Below are positions 43,854 through 53,594 of a stretch of DNA of 64,000 bases, one piece after another. The notes beneath the pieces were generated by a model, which searched no databases, had not been told where the DNA came from, and worked only from the letters and a program-made list of their open reading frames with translations. The translations under genes were made by a program, and so were the position numbers. Every line of letters begins with the position of its first letter. Position 1 is the first letter of the stretch. This DNA comes from Roseobacter sp. (GTDB lineage Bacteria > Pseudomonadota > Alphaproteobacteria > Rhodobacterales > Rhodobacteraceae), in contig JAGXGZ010000063.1 of assembly GCA_024636495.1 (NCBI GenBank), positions 27,829 through 91,828 on the forward strand, read 5' to 3'.

Positions 43854-44758
43854 TTTGGCGCACGCTTGGTCAGGCCCAGTTTTTCGCGCACCTGCGCCGG
43901 GGTCATCAGCCGCGCACCCATGTTTTCAATAATGGTCCCTGCGCGTTCCACCAATTGCCAGTTTTCAGCCAACACGCCTTTATCGAGCCACAGGTTATCC
44001 TCAAGACCCACGCGCACATGGCCGCCCGCCAGAACGCTGGCCGCGACATAGGCCATCTGGTTGCGCCCCAATCCAAAGGCCGAAAACGTCCAGTCATCCG
44101 GCACATTGTTGACCATCGCCATAAAGGTGTTCAGATCATCCGGCGCGCCCCATGGCACGCCCATGCACAGCTGCACCAAGGCGGGGCTGTCCAGCACGCC
44201 GTCTTTCACCAACTGCTTGGCGTACCACAGATGGCCGGTGTCAAAGGCCTCGATCTCAGGCTTCACCCCCAGATGGGTCATCATCTGCCCCATCGCCGTC
44301 AACATGCCCGGCGTGTTGGTCATCACATAATCGGCTTCGGCAAAGTTCATCGTGCCGCAATCGAGTGTGCAAATCTCGGGCAGGCATTCCGCGATGTGCT
44401 GCACCCGCTCGGACGCGCCAATCATATCGGTGCCTTCAATCGGGGGCATGGGGCGTTCTGTTGGCCCAAAGATAATGTCGCCGCCCATGCCTGCGGTGAG
44501 GTTCAAGATCACGTCCGTCTCGGATTCGCGGATGCGTTCCGTGACCTCGCGGTACAAATCCAACCGACGGCTTGGCGCACCGGTTTCAGGGTCGCGCACA
44601 TGGCAATGAACCACCGCGGCCCCCGCCTTGGCGGCGGCAATGGCGCTGTTGGCGATCTGTTCGGGGCTGCGCGGCACATGGGGGCTGCGGTCTTGGGTCC
44701 CGCCCGATCCGGTTACAGCGCAGGTGATGAACACGTCTTTGCTCATGGTAAGTGGCAT
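43850..44758 (-). CDS. BKACE-family 3-dehydrocarnitine cleavage enzyme
   Basis: 302 residues, beta-keto acid cleavage enzyme fold (DUF849). Seen: the N-terminal TCAVTGSGGTQDRSPHVP, the zinc-ligand segment VVHCHVRDPETG, LNLTAGMGG, and VRVGLEDNLWL near the end. In carnitine operons the enzyme converts dehydrocarnitine and acetyl-CoA to betainyl-CoA and acetoacetate. Start MPLTMSKD at 44758 is supported by AGGAG eight bases upstream. It heads a unit of BKACE, lipocalin, dehydrogenase-thioesterase, SDR and EamA. Confidence 0.9.
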   Translation of the reverse strand: MPLTMSKDVFITCAVTGSGGTQDRSPHVPRSPEQIANSAIAAAKAGAAVVHCHVRDPETGAPSRRLDLYREVTERIRESETDVILNLTAGMGGDIIFGPTERPMPPIEGTDMIGASERVQHIAECLPEICTLDCGTMNFAEADYVMTNTPGMLTAMGQMMTHLGVKPEIEAFDTGHLWYAKQLVKDGVLDSPALVQLCMGVPWGAPDDLNTFMAMVNNVPDDWTFSAFGLGRNQMAYVAASVLAGGHVRVGLEDNLWLDKGVLAENWQLVERAGTIIENMGARLMTPAQVREKLGLTKRAPK

Positions 44759-44780
44759 TTTGAGGCTCCTTTGGATCGGG

Positions 44781-45821
44781 TTAATAGGGCATTGGATGCG
44801 CTTTATGCGCGGTGGCGATATCGGTCATGACTTCCTCGCTTAATTCCAGATCAATGGCACCCAAGGCGACCTCAAGCTGGTCCAATGACGTCGCCCCAAA
44901 GATGATTGACGTCATAAAGGGCCGCTGCCGCGCCCATGCCAGCGCCATATGCGTAGGGTCCAGCCCGTGGTTGCGAGCGATCTCCAGATAGGCGGCGGTT
45001 GCGTCGAACACACGGTCGGTCTTGCGCCCGCCCAGATCCCCATTGATCGACATGCGGGATCCGTCGGGCAGCGCACCGTTTTGGTACTTGCCAGTCAACA
45101 TGCCCGCAGCCAGTGGCGAAAACGACAACAACCCGATGTCTTCGTTATGGCAGGTCTCGGCCAGATCGGTATCGGCCAGACGGCACAGCAGCGAATACTC
45201 GTTTTGCACCGACACCGGGCGGGGCCCGCCCGTGCGCGTTGCGGCTTCGGCCCATTGCGTCAGGCCCCACGCGCTCTCGTTGCTCAGGCCAAAGCTGCGG
45301 ATCGTGCCGCGCGTGACCTCGTCTTGCAGCGCGCCCATGCAGTCGTCCATATGTGCAATCACTTCGGCACGGTTCTGCGAGGACGCATCAAAGTTCCAGT
45401 TCTTGCGGAACATATAGCTGCCGCGATTGGGCCAGTGGAATTGATAGAGATCGATGTAATCTGTCTGCAACCGCTTGAGCGATCCCTCCACTGTCTGGCG
45501 GATGGTCTTTGACGAAATCCCTGCCCCATCGCGCACCGCAGCCCCTTCGCCAGAGTGTTTCGAGGCCAGTATGAAATCCTTGCGCCGCCCGGACTTTGCA
45601 ATCCACTGACCGATAATTTCCTCGGTCAAACCAACAGTTTCGGCACTGATCGGATTGACGGGATACATCTCGGCTGTGTCGATAAAGTTGATGCCAGCAT
45701 CCAATGCGCGGTCGATCTGGGCGTGGCCTTCGGCGGGTGTGTTCTGGGTTCCCCATGTCATAGAGCCCAAGCAGAAATCTGTTACCTCGATATCTGTGCG
45801 GCCAAGTTTGTTCATTTTCAT
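44781..45821 (-). CDS. Aldo/keto reductase, Tas-like
   Basis: 346 residues, TIM-barrel AKR related to E. coli Tas. Catalytic tetrad elements: D and Y in FIDTAEMYPVNP, K in ILASKHSGEG, H in DLYQFHWPNRG. The NADPH-binding end is near FGATSLDQLE. Physiological substrate unknown. Start at 45821 (MKMNKLGRTD); the longer open frame upstream is not family-like. It lies upstream of the carnitine operon, with 22 bases between, so it may be part of the same transcript, though a metabolic link is not evident. Confidence 0.85.
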   Translation of the reverse strand: MKMNKLGRTDIEVTDFCLGSMTWGTQNTPAEGHAQIDRALDAGINFIDTAEMYPVNPISAETVGLTEEIIGQWIAKSGRRKDFILASKHSGEGAAVRDGAGISSKTIRQTVEGSLKRLQTDYIDLYQFHWPNRGSYMFRKNWNFDASSQNRAEVIAHMDDCMGALQDEVTRGTIRSFGLSNESAWGLTQWAEAATRTGGPRPVSVQNEYSLLCRLADTDLAETCHNEDIGLLSFSPLAAGMLTGKYQNGALPDGSRMSINGDLGGRKTDRVFDATAAYLEIARNHGLDPTHMALAWARQRPFMTSIIFGATSLDQLEVALGAIDLELSEEVMTDIATAHKAHPMPY

Positions 45822-45984
45822 AGCGATCCCCTTGTCTTCATTTGCGCTCACCATTTCGTTTCGTCTGCCCCATCGCAAGAGCGTTTTCACCCCAACACCA
45901 CAAAAGCCGTTTGCGTCCGGTTTTTCGCGGATCATGTCGTTTTGATCGTTGGTTTCCGCGCCGAAAGCCGACACAGTCCGTTAC

Positions 45985-47219
45985 ATGCGTTTACTCATTT
46001 CCTTTGCTGCCCTGTTTTGTCGGTCATCTTACTGCAACTGTCCTCGGGTGGTGTGGGGCCGTTGGACGTGCTGTCAGGCATCCAGCTTGGGTTCTCAAAC
46101 CAAGAAATCGGCATGTTGGGGTCAGCGCATTTCGTGGGCTTTTTCATCGGCTGCTGGTGGGCACCGCGCCTGATGGGCAGCGTCGGACACAGCCGCGCTT
46201 TTGCCGCGTTCACTGCTGCGGGATCTATCGGTTTGATGGCTCATATGCTGGTGCTGGACCCTTATGCCTGGGCGTTGATGCGCGTGGCATCGGGCCTATG
46301 CGTCGCGGGATGTTATACCGTGGTCGAGGCATGGTTGAATGCCAAAGTCACCAACGATACACGCGGGCGCACCATGGGGGCCTACCGCGTGGTCGACATG
46401 ACCGGATCGCTGGCCGCGCAAATGATCATCGGCGTGCTGAGCCCTGCATCATATGTGTCGTACAACTTGCTGGCGATCCTGTGCTGCGCAGCGCTGATCC
46501 CGTTGGTGCTGACCAAACTGCCGCAACCTGAAACGCCTGCCCAGCCCCGACTGCGCCCCCGGCTGGCCGTTGACCGATCGCCTTTGGCCGCAGCCGCTGT
46601 GGTGGTTGCCGCCCTGTCAAGCGCATCGTTTCGTATGGTAGGCCCGATTTATGGCGAAGAGGTAGGCCTGACGGCAGGCCAGATCGCGTGGTTCCTTGCC
46701 GCCTTCGTTCTGGGCGGCGCGCTGGCGCAATTCCCCATCGGCTGGCTGGCGGATAAATTTGACCGTCGCTGGGTGCTGATCTGGCTGTCGGTGGCGTCCA
46801 TCGCAAGTTGTGGCATAACAGTTGTGTCGGCAGGGATGGGAACGCAGGCGATTTTCCTGTCAGCGACGCTGTTTGGCCTCACGACCTTTCCGATCTATTC
46901 CGTCGCTGCCGCCCACGCCCATGACTTTGCCAACAGCGAAGAGCGGGTAGAACTTTCCGCCGCGCTCATGTTCTGGTTTGCCGTCGGTGCGATTTTTGCG
47001 CCCTATGTTGCATCGGTGCTGATTGAAAACTACGGGCCAAGGGCGCTTTTCACCATGATTTCGGTCGGCCATCTGGCGCTGGTAATTTTTGGGCTGACCC
47101 GGATGATGGCACGACCTACCGTTAAAAAACGCACGCCCTATGTCTATGCGCCGCGCACCTCCTTTACCATTGGCCGCCTGCTGCGCCGCCAACGCGACGG
47201 CAAAGACAGCGCCCCCTAG
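45985..47219 (+). pseudogene. MFS transporter with a one-base frameshift near the N-terminus
   Basis: The ATG at 45985 opens MRLLISFAALF, the usual first helix of this MFS clade, but that frame then leaves homology. The rest (from about 46015, LSVILLQLSSGGVGPLD to the stop at 47219, about 400 residues, 12 helices) is in another frame without a good start codon. The switch falls at TTTT (46015-46018); one more T would restore a continuous protein. Family features such as ADKFDRRWVLI in the mid-loop are intact. It may be a recent mutation, a sequencing or assembly error in a homopolymer, or slippage. Confidence 0.8.
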
Positions 47220-47274
47220 CCCTTGGCCCAGACCTGCGCTAGAGACGGGACAAAGAATTCACGGGGCCTTGACC

Positions 47275-48987
47275 ATGACACGCCACCTTATCACTTCTGC
47301 TATTCCCTATATCAACGGGATCAAGCACCTCGGTAATCTGGTGGGCAGCCAACTGCCCGCCGATCTGTACGCCCGCTATCTGCGCGCGCGCGGCAACGAG
47401 GTGTTGTTTTTGTGCGCCACCGATGAACATGGCACGCCCGCCGAACTGGCCGCTGCCAAGGCGGGCAAGCCGGTTGAAGAATACTGCGCCGAAATGCACG
47501 AGGTTCAGGCCCGGATCGCCGAAGGGTTCGGCCTGTCGTTCGACCATTTTGGCCGCTCGTCCAGCGCGCAAAACCGCGCGCTGACCCAAGCTTTTGCCGC
47601 CGCCCTGTATGACGAAGGCCTGATCGAAGAAGTCGAGCAGCGTCAGATTTATTCGCAAACCGACGGCCGTTTCCTACCCGACCGCTATGTCGAAGGCACC
47701 TGCCCCAATTGCGGGTTCGAGGACGCGCGCGGCGATCAATGCGACAACTGCACCAAGCAGCTGGACCCCGAAGACCTGATCAATCCGCGATCAACCGTGT
47801 CGGGGGCCACCGATCTGGAAATGCGCGAAACCAAGCATCTGTTCCTCAAGCAATCCGCGATGAAGGACCGTTTGTCCGACTGGATCGAATCCAAAACCGA
47901 CTGGCCCGTGCTGACCACATCCATCGCGAAAAAATGGCTCCATGACGGCGACGGTTTGCAAGACCGCGGCATCACCCGCGACCTCAGCTGGGGCGTGCCG
48001 GTCAAACGCGGCGACGCAGATTGGCCGGGGATGGAGGGCAAGGTATTCTATGTCTGGTTCGACGCCCCCATCGAATACATCGCCTGCGCGCAGGAATGGG
48101 TCGATGCGGGCAAAGGGTCAGACTGGGAAAGCTGGTGGCGCACCGATAAAGGCGCAGACAACGTGCGCTATACCCAGTTCATGGGCAAGGATAACGTGCC
48201 CTTCCATACGCTTAGCTTTCCAGCGACGATCATGGGGTCGAACCAACCTTGGAAACTGGTCGATTATATCAAATCTTTCAACTACTTGACCTATGATGGC
48301 GGGCAGTTTTCCACCTCGCGCGGGCGCGGTGTTTTCATGGATCAGGCGCTGGAAATCCTGCCTGCGGATACATGGCGCTGGTGGCTGCTGAGCCATGCGC
48401 CAGAAACCTCGGATGCGGAATTTACCTGGGAGAATTTCCAAGCCTCGGTCAACAAAGACTTGGCGGACGTCTTGGGGAATTTCATCAGCCGGATCACGAA
48501 ATTCTGCCGCTCGAAATTCAGCGAAGCGGTGCCAGAGGCGGGCGAATACGGTCCCGCCGAACACGCACTGATCGCCGACCTGACTGAACGTGTCGCCCGC
48601 TATCAAACCGCAATGGACGCGATGGAGGTGCGCAAATCCGCCGCTGAACTGCGCGCGATCTGGGCTGCGGGCAACGAATACCTGCAAGCCGAAGCGCCTT
48701 GGACCACCTTCAAGACCGACCCCGACAAAGCTGCAGCGCAAGTCCGGCTCGCGCTGAACCTGATCCCGCTTTATGCGGTGCTGTCGGCCCCGTTCATCCC
48801 TGATGCGGCGCAGAAAATGCTCGCAGGCATGAAAGTTGCGGATGCAGGCTGGCCCGACGATGTGCCCGCCGCTTTGGCGCAATTGGCCCCCGGTCATGTC
48901 TTTGAAGTGCCCGAGGTATTGTTCAACAAGATCACCGATGAGCAGCGCGAAGAATGGGCCGAGAAATTCGCGGGCGTTCGGACCTAA
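47275..48987 (+). CDS. metG: Methionyl-tRNA synthetase
   Basis: 570 residues. HIGH-type motif HLGN at 18-21, connective peptide with zinc knuckles CPNC and CDNC (about residues 143-161), [10 protein letters not shown], and the KMSKS equivalent FSTSRG near residue 344. The anticodon-binding helices follow; there is no C-terminal dimerisation (EMAP-like) domain, so it is the short form. Start at 47275 by homology; the frame is open further left into the MFS gene. It is 55 bases downstream of the MFS gene. Confidence 0.96.
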   Translation: MTRHLITSAIPYINGIKHLGNLVGSQLPADLYARYLRARGNEVLFLCATDEHGTPAELAAAKAGKPVEEYCAEMHEVQARIAEGFGLSFDHFGRSSSAQNRALTQAFAAALYDEGLIEEVEQRQIYSQTDGRFLPDRYVEGTCPNCGFEDARGDQCDNCTKQLDPEDLINPRSTVSGATDLEMRETKHLFLKQSAMKDRLSDWIESKTDWPVLTTSIAKKWLHDGDGLQDRGITRDLSWGVPVKRGDADWPGMEGKVFYVWFDAPIEYIACAQEWVDAGKGSDWESWWRTDKGADNVRYTQFMGKDNVPFHTLSFPATIMGSNQPWKLVDYIKSFNYLTYDGGQFSTSRGRGVFMDQALEILPADTWRWWLLSHAPETSDAEFTWENFQASVNKDLADVLGNFISRITKFCRSKFSEAVPEAGEYGPAEHALIADLTERVARYQTAMDAMEVRKSAAELRAIWAAGNEYLQAEAPWTTFKTDPDKAAAQVRLALNLIPLYAVLSAPFIPDAAQKMLAGMKVADAGWPDDVPAALAQLAPGHVFEVPEVLFNKITDEQREEWAEKFAGVRT

Positions 48988-49186
48988 AGGCTGCCTGAGA
49001 ACAGACCAGCGTCCAAAGGTATTTATTTTTGCCAACCAAACACCATCTTCTGCGCCGCTCGACGGTGGCGCTTGGAGGTGGCGGGCAAACGCTTGACTGA
49101 CTTGGCGTCAATAACGTCTTCACTGGACAGATTTGAAGGCTCAGATATGTCTGGTGACATAGTGCGCGCAATATGCGGAAAACAAG

Positions 49187-50284
49187 ATGTTTAGAAAATC
49201 CACAAATGAAATAGCCGCAGATCTTTTGCGTTTGCAAGATGAACTCGTCAGTAGGACATCAGACACTGACGTTTCATCTCGAACTGCCCATACAGCGTCC
49301 CACAGGTTAAGCTTTTTCGAAGCCACAATGGAAACTGTGCCGGTTGGCCTTGTCATGGCAGATGCCGACGGCAAGGTTATCTACGGCAATAGCCATGTCG
49401 AAAAGATGTTGCGCCACCCGGTGCTGCATTCTGACGGTCCTGATTCCTATGGTGAATGGATATCATTTCACGAGGACGGCACGCGTGTCAAAGCGCATGA
49501 ATATCCATTGTCGCGTGTAATCCGCGACGGAGAAGGTCACTGCGAAATCGATGTGCATTACCAGCGTGGCGACGGAACCCGGTTTTGGCTGCGTATCATC
49601 GGGCAGCCGGTCATTGATACACACGGCAACCGCATCGGGGCAACGGTTGCGCTGATTGATATCGACGAAGAGCGTAAACTGCGCGAAACCCAAAACATCC
49701 TGATCGCCGAGCTGAACCACCGCGTGAAGAACGCGTTTAGCGTGGTCAAATCCATTGTCAGCCAATCCTTGCGCAAAATGAATGTTCAACAAAATCTCCG
49801 CGAAACCATTGATTTACGTCTGAATGCATATGCTGCGGCCCATTCCACACTGGTGGGTACAGAATGGGGCCGCGCCGGTATTGACGCCGTGGCTGCCGAT
49901 GTTCTGAAACCCATCGGTGGTGACCGGATCGTCATGTCAGGCCCCAAGATCGAAATACCGTCCCGCCAAGCCTTGGCGTTTTCGATGGCTTTTTACGAAT
50001 TGGCCACCAATGCGATGAAATACGGCGCTTTGTCGCTGCCAGAGGGCCATGTTTATGTAACTTGGGAACTAACAGAGACCGAGAATGGTTCTTTCATTGA
50101 ACTTCATTGGAATGAAAAAGGTGGCCCTCCGGCGGCAAAACCCAGTGAGACGGGATTTGGTAGCTTTATCACAGGACGCGCTCTTCAGATGGAGACAGGC
50201 GGGGAGATCGAGACATTCTTCGACCCTGACGGTTTCAAATGGCACCTCCGGATGCCGCAACGAATGGAAGATCAGGCACCCTGA
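49187..50284 (+). CDS. HWE/HisKA_2-type sensor histidine kinase with a PAS domain
   Basis: 365 residues, no membrane segment. A PAS domain spans about 43-160 (ETVPVGLVMADADGKVIYGN); the dimerisation/phosphoacceptor segment LIAELNHRVKNAF has H178; the ATPase domain has FYELATNAMKYGAL (N box) and a G-rich ETGFGSFI. This cytosolic class is common in alphaproteobacteria for light, redox or general stress signalling. Its stop overlaps the start of a receiver gene by one base (TGATG), so the two form a two-component pair. Confidence 0.9.
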   Translation: MFRKSTNEIAADLLRLQDELVSRTSDTDVSSRTAHTASHRLSFFEATMETVPVGLVMADADGKVIYGNSHVEKMLRHPVLHSDGPDSYGEWISFHEDGTRVKAHEYPLSRVIRDGEGHCEIDVHYQRGDGTRFWLRIIGQPVIDTHGNRIGATVALIDIDEERKLRETQNILIAELNHRVKNAFSVVKSIVSQSLRKMNVQQNLRETIDLRLNAYAAAHSTLVGTEWGRAGIDAVAADVLKPIGGDRIVMSGPKIEIPSRQALAFSMAFYELATNAMKYGALSLPEGHVYVTWELTETENGSFIELHWNEKGGPPAAKPSETGFGSFITGRALQMETGGEIETFFDPDGFKWHLRMPQRMEDQAP

Positions 50285-50661
50285 TGCGTAAAACGCCCCA
50301 GAACATTTTTATTGTCGAAGACGAAGTAATTGTTGCATTCGAGATGACAGATATCCTTGAGGATATCGGGTTTAACGTCGTAGGGCCCAGCGTTCATCTG
50401 GAAGAAGCCAAGATTAAAGCCCGCGAAGGCGACATAGACATCGCGTTTCTGGATGTGAATTTAGGTCATAATAAAACGTCAAAGCCGGTTGCTGATATCT
50501 TGCGCGAACGGGGCATCCCGTTTGTTTTCATCACCGCCTATGACCGCGACCAGATCAGTTTTCTGACGCCGGAAGACCGTGTCGTGAAAAAGCCGGTCAG
50601 CAGTCAAAAACTGATCGAGACGCTAAGGCATATTTATCCAGACCTTAAAGCTGAAACGTAA
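50284..50661 (+). CDS. Single-domain response regulator
   Basis: 125 residues, receiver domain only. Acidic pocket in VEDEVIVAFEM (E12, D13), phosphoacceptor D57 (AFLDVNLG), and the conserved lysine in VVKKPVSS. No output domain, so it probably acts by protein contact or as a phosphate sink, partnered by the HWE kinase. Start MRKTPQNIF at 50284 by overlap with the kinase stop. Confidence 0.9.
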   Translation: MRKTPQNIFIVEDEVIVAFEMTDILEDIGFNVVGPSVHLEEAKIKAREGDIDIAFLDVNLGHNKTSKPVADILRERGIPFVFITAYDRDQISFLTPEDRVVKKPVSSQKLIETLRHIYPDLKAET

Positions 50662-50744
50662 CTGCAAAAAGAAGTCATATGGCCCACTGCACATCTGATG
50701 GATTATGATTTCAGGGATTGTGGGCGTTTCACTTAGAACACTAT

Positions 50745-50777
50745 AAAAAGGTGCCCGATCATCTCGGGCACCTTTTT
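50745..50777. terminator. Strong bidirectional terminator
   Basis: AAAAAGGTGCCCGA, five-base loop, TCGGGCACCTTTTT. It ends the kinase/receiver unit (plus) and, six bases before the molybdenum hydroxylase stop, also the opposing operon (minus). Confidence 0.93.
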
Positions 50778-50782
50778 GTTAT

Positions 50783-53110
50783 TCAGGCGTTCAGGGCGGC
50801 CAAAACATCGTCCGGCCGGATCGGCAAGCTGCGCAGTCTTGCGCCCACCGCATTGTAAATTGCGTTCGCAATCGCTGGTGCGATGACCGTGGTTCCGGGC
50901 TCTCCCAGACCGACGGGCACTTCGGTGCTTTCCACGAACGCGATGTCCATTTCGGGCGTGTCGATCATGCGCAGCGGCGTATATGTTGCAAGGTTACGGT
51001 CCACGACGTTCCCGTTTTCAAAGGTCGTCCCCTCGTACAGCGCCATAGACAGACCCCAAAGTGCTGCACCTTCGCATTGTGCATGCGCGCTGTCAGGATC
51101 AACGACCGTGCCACAGTCAAAAGCAAGCCACATCTTTTGCACATCGATCTCGCCGGTTTCGCGGTCGATATGAACCTGGACCGCGCCTGCCGTCCAAGTT
51201 GGCATGGAGCGTGCCTGACCGAACGTTGTAGCAATCCCGATGGCGGTGTCCGCTGGCAACTCCGCAGTCCCATAGCCGGACATCTCCGCCACCTTACGCA
51301 ACACTGCCGCCTGCCGCGACGCCCCACCTACAGCGTTTGGCGCTGAACCGGCGTTGTAGCCTTCGGCCTTCAGGTGCTGAAGCCTGAATTCAACCGGGTC
51401 AGCGCCAACTTGGTGTGCTGCCTCGTCCATAAAGCTTTCAACGGCGAAGTTCGTCCAGCCAGGCCCGACGGACCGCAGCCAACCGGGACGAAACGTCTTG
51501 TTTGCCAAGTCGTTCGAGATCGCCCGAACACGGTGCGCACCCACAGAATACCAATGATCCGCCCCGTCAATCGCAAAGGGGTCATAAGGTTCGCCGTTCA
51601 CGCCTTTGGGCATAAATGATGGCACCACAACGCCCGTGGGCCAACCCGCAGCGGCGTGATGTTCCATCCCGACAACTGCGTTATCAGTATCGAACGCCAT
51701 TCGCAGTTTTTGAACACTGGGCGAACGCGGGCTGTCAAACTGTGCATCATCTTCGCGAAAGAACACCAACTTGACCGGCTTGCCGCCCACCGCCTTTGAG
51801 GCAAGGGCCGCAGGCACGGTATAGTCGCCGTTCAAGCGTCGGCCAAAACCGCCGCCCAGCATGTAGGTCCGCATGGTGATGCGGTCAGCAGGCACACCCA
51901 AAGCGGTCGAAAGCGTTGGAAGGATCAGCGATTGCCACTGATTGCCAGTATGAATTTCCCATATGCCGTCTTCGTTCTGGAAAACGGTCGCGTTGACCGG
52001 TTCAAGCTGAAAGTGCAGCACGGTCTGCGTGGTATATTCGGCCTCGATCACATTGGTTGCTTTGTCAAAGGCATCCGCCGTGTCAGGCGTTTCGGTCGCC
52101 AGAATTGCCCCCTTGGTGGTGTCGGCGATGAGCGCGCGGGACAGACCGTTGATCTCGGCCTCGGTCACGTTTGCGGTATCCCCTGCGGCCCATTCTACCT
52201 TGATCACCTGAGAGGCCCATTTCGCAGCCATCAGGGTTTCCCCCAACACGACCACCCACCCCGGCACCGTGCCTGACGGATCATCAAGCGTGAGGGTTTG
52301 CAGATACCCTTTCACGTCTTTGGCGGCACTGTCATCCACCGATGTCACCGAAGACCCCAACCGGGTTGGCGGCAGCATCGGCACGCCATAGACCATGCCA
52401 TCAACCTTGGCATCCAGACCGTAGATCGCCTTGCCGTTGGTCTTGTTTGCGATATCCAGGGCGGTCACATCCTTGCCCACCAAGCGCAATTCGGAATGTG
52501 GCTTAAGCGGGAGCGCCTTCAACTCGTCCTCGCTAAAGCTGCGCGACAGACCGGCACTGACCAATTCCGCATAGGTGATAGAGTTTGTGCCGTCCGTGAC
52601 CGTTCCGTCACGCGCCGTGCAGTCGGCGGGGTCTACGCCCCATCCCGTAGCAGCAGCCTCGATCAATGCGGTGCGGCCAGCGGCCCCGGCTTGGCGATAA
52701 ATCGGCCAGCTTTGCCAGACCGACCAGCTTCCGCCCGTGACCATCGTGCCCCATTTTTCGGCGCTGTCTACATGGGTGATGTTGACGTCTTCCCATGCGA
52801 CTTCAAGTTCGTCCGCAAGAATGCGCGCGATTGCAGTGCCGACGTGCTGGCCCATTTCGGCGCGGATGATGTTGACGTTGACGCGACCTTCGCTGTCGAT
52901 CCAATACCACAATGTTGGCTCAAACGTCTCACCGACGCTTTCAACAGGAACCCCGTTTGGCGCTGCCGGATCCATCGCAGCGGATGACGCGCGGGGAAAG
53001 CCGAAAGCCACCCCGGCCGCCGTCATGGATACAAGAAAACCGCGCCGGGTCATATCATTTGGCGTGGCGGAGGAGGAATTGGTAAAGCGTGAAAGCAGTT
53101 TATTACCCAT
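50783..53110 (-). CDS. iorB: Periplasmic molybdenum hydroxylase large subunit (isoquinoline 1-oxidoreductase beta type)
   Basis: 775 residues, xanthine-dehydrogenase-family molybdopterin-binding subunit. A twin-arginine signal is present (MTRRGFLVSMTAAG, near residues 20-33). Cofactor segments include FQLEPVNATVFQNEDG, YMLGGGFGRRLNGDY and, near the C-terminus, VPVGLGEPGTTVIAPAIANAI with the catalytic glutamate. With the 2Fe-2S subunit and cytochrome c next to it, it resembles periplasmic aldehyde or N-heterocycle dehydrogenases that pass electrons to the respiratory chain. Substrate unknown. Confidence 0.87.
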   Translation of the reverse strand: MGNKLLSRFTNSSSATPNDMTRRGFLVSMTAAGVAFGFPRASSAAMDPAAPNGVPVESVGETFEPTLWYWIDSEGRVNVNIIRAEMGQHVGTAIARILADELEVAWEDVNITHVDSAEKWGTMVTGGSWSVWQSWPIYRQAGAAGRTALIEAAATGWGVDPADCTARDGTVTDGTNSITYAELVSAGLSRSFSEDELKALPLKPHSELRLVGKDVTALDIANKTNGKAIYGLDAKVDGMVYGVPMLPPTRLGSSVTSVDDSAAKDVKGYLQTLTLDDPSGTVPGWVVVLGETLMAAKWASQVIKVEWAAGDTANVTEAEINGLSRALIADTTKGAILATETPDTADAFDKATNVIEAEYTTQTVLHFQLEPVNATVFQNEDGIWEIHTGNQWQSLILPTLSTALGVPADRITMRTYMLGGGFGRRLNGDYTVPAALASKAVGGKPVKLVFFREDDAQFDSPRSPSVQKLRMAFDTDNAVVGMEHHAAAGWPTGVVVPSFMPKGVNGEPYDPFAIDGADHWYSVGAHRVRAISNDLANKTFRPGWLRSVGPGWTNFAVESFMDEAAHQVGADPVEFRLQHLKAEGYNAGSAPNAVGGASRQAAVLRKVAEMSGYGTAELPADTAIGIATTFGQARSMPTWTAGAVQVHIDRETGEIDVQKMWLAFDCGTVVDPDSAHAQCEGAALWGLSMALYEGTTFENGNVVDRNLATYTPLRMIDTPEMDIAFVESTEVPVGLGEPGTTVIAPAIANAIYNAVGARLRSLPIRPDDVLAALNA

Positions 53111-53576
53111 TGTCTTGCGCTCCTGTCATAGCGGTTGCGGCTTCGCGAACGGCTTGCCGAATGCGCGGATAGGTCATGCAACGGCACAAATTGCCGGTCA
53201 TGACTGCGTCGATATCGTCATCTGTAGGTGCAGGAATATCCTGCAAAAGGGCCACCGCTTGCATGATCTGACCCGATTGGCAGTACCCGCATTGCGGCAC
53301 GCGCAAGTTGCGCCACGCTTCTTGCACAGGATGGTTCGCCTGATCGTCCAAACCTTCAATCGTGGTGATTTTAGTGCCTTCAACGTCGGATAGCGCAGTG
53401 ATGCACGACCGGGTTGCGCGCCCACCAACATGCACAGTGCACGCGCCGCACATGCCGATCCCGCAACCGAACTTGGTGCCCGTCAAGCCAATTTCGTCAC
53501 GTATCGCCCACAACAGCGGCGTGTCAGGGTCTGCATCAACGCTTACGCTGCGCCCGTTAATCTCGAATTTGATCAT
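53103..53576 (-). CDS. iorA: 2Fe-2S subunit of molybdenum hydroxylase
   Basis: 157 residues with two [2Fe-2S] clusters: the plant-type site GCGIGMCGACTVH and the second site CGYCQSGQIM plus NLCRCMTY. No signal of its own; it is probably carried across the membrane by the Tat signal of the large subunit. It overlaps the large-subunit gene by eight bases and follows the cytochrome gene. Confidence 0.9.
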   Translation of the reverse strand: MIKFEINGRSVSVDADPDTPLLWAIRDEIGLTGTKFGCGIGMCGACTVHVGGRATRSCITALSDVEGTKITTIEGLDDQANHPVQEAWRNLRVPQCGYCQSGQIMQAVALLQDIPAPTDDDIDAVMTGNLCRCMTYPRIRQAVREAATAMTGAQDNG

Positions 53577-53594
53577 TCTCGTATCCTTTAGATT

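Noticed and set aside
47275..48987. MetRS with FSTSR instead of KMSKS as a defect
   Set aside because: Variants with F for M and T for K occur in this MetRS type, so it is not evidence of inactivation.
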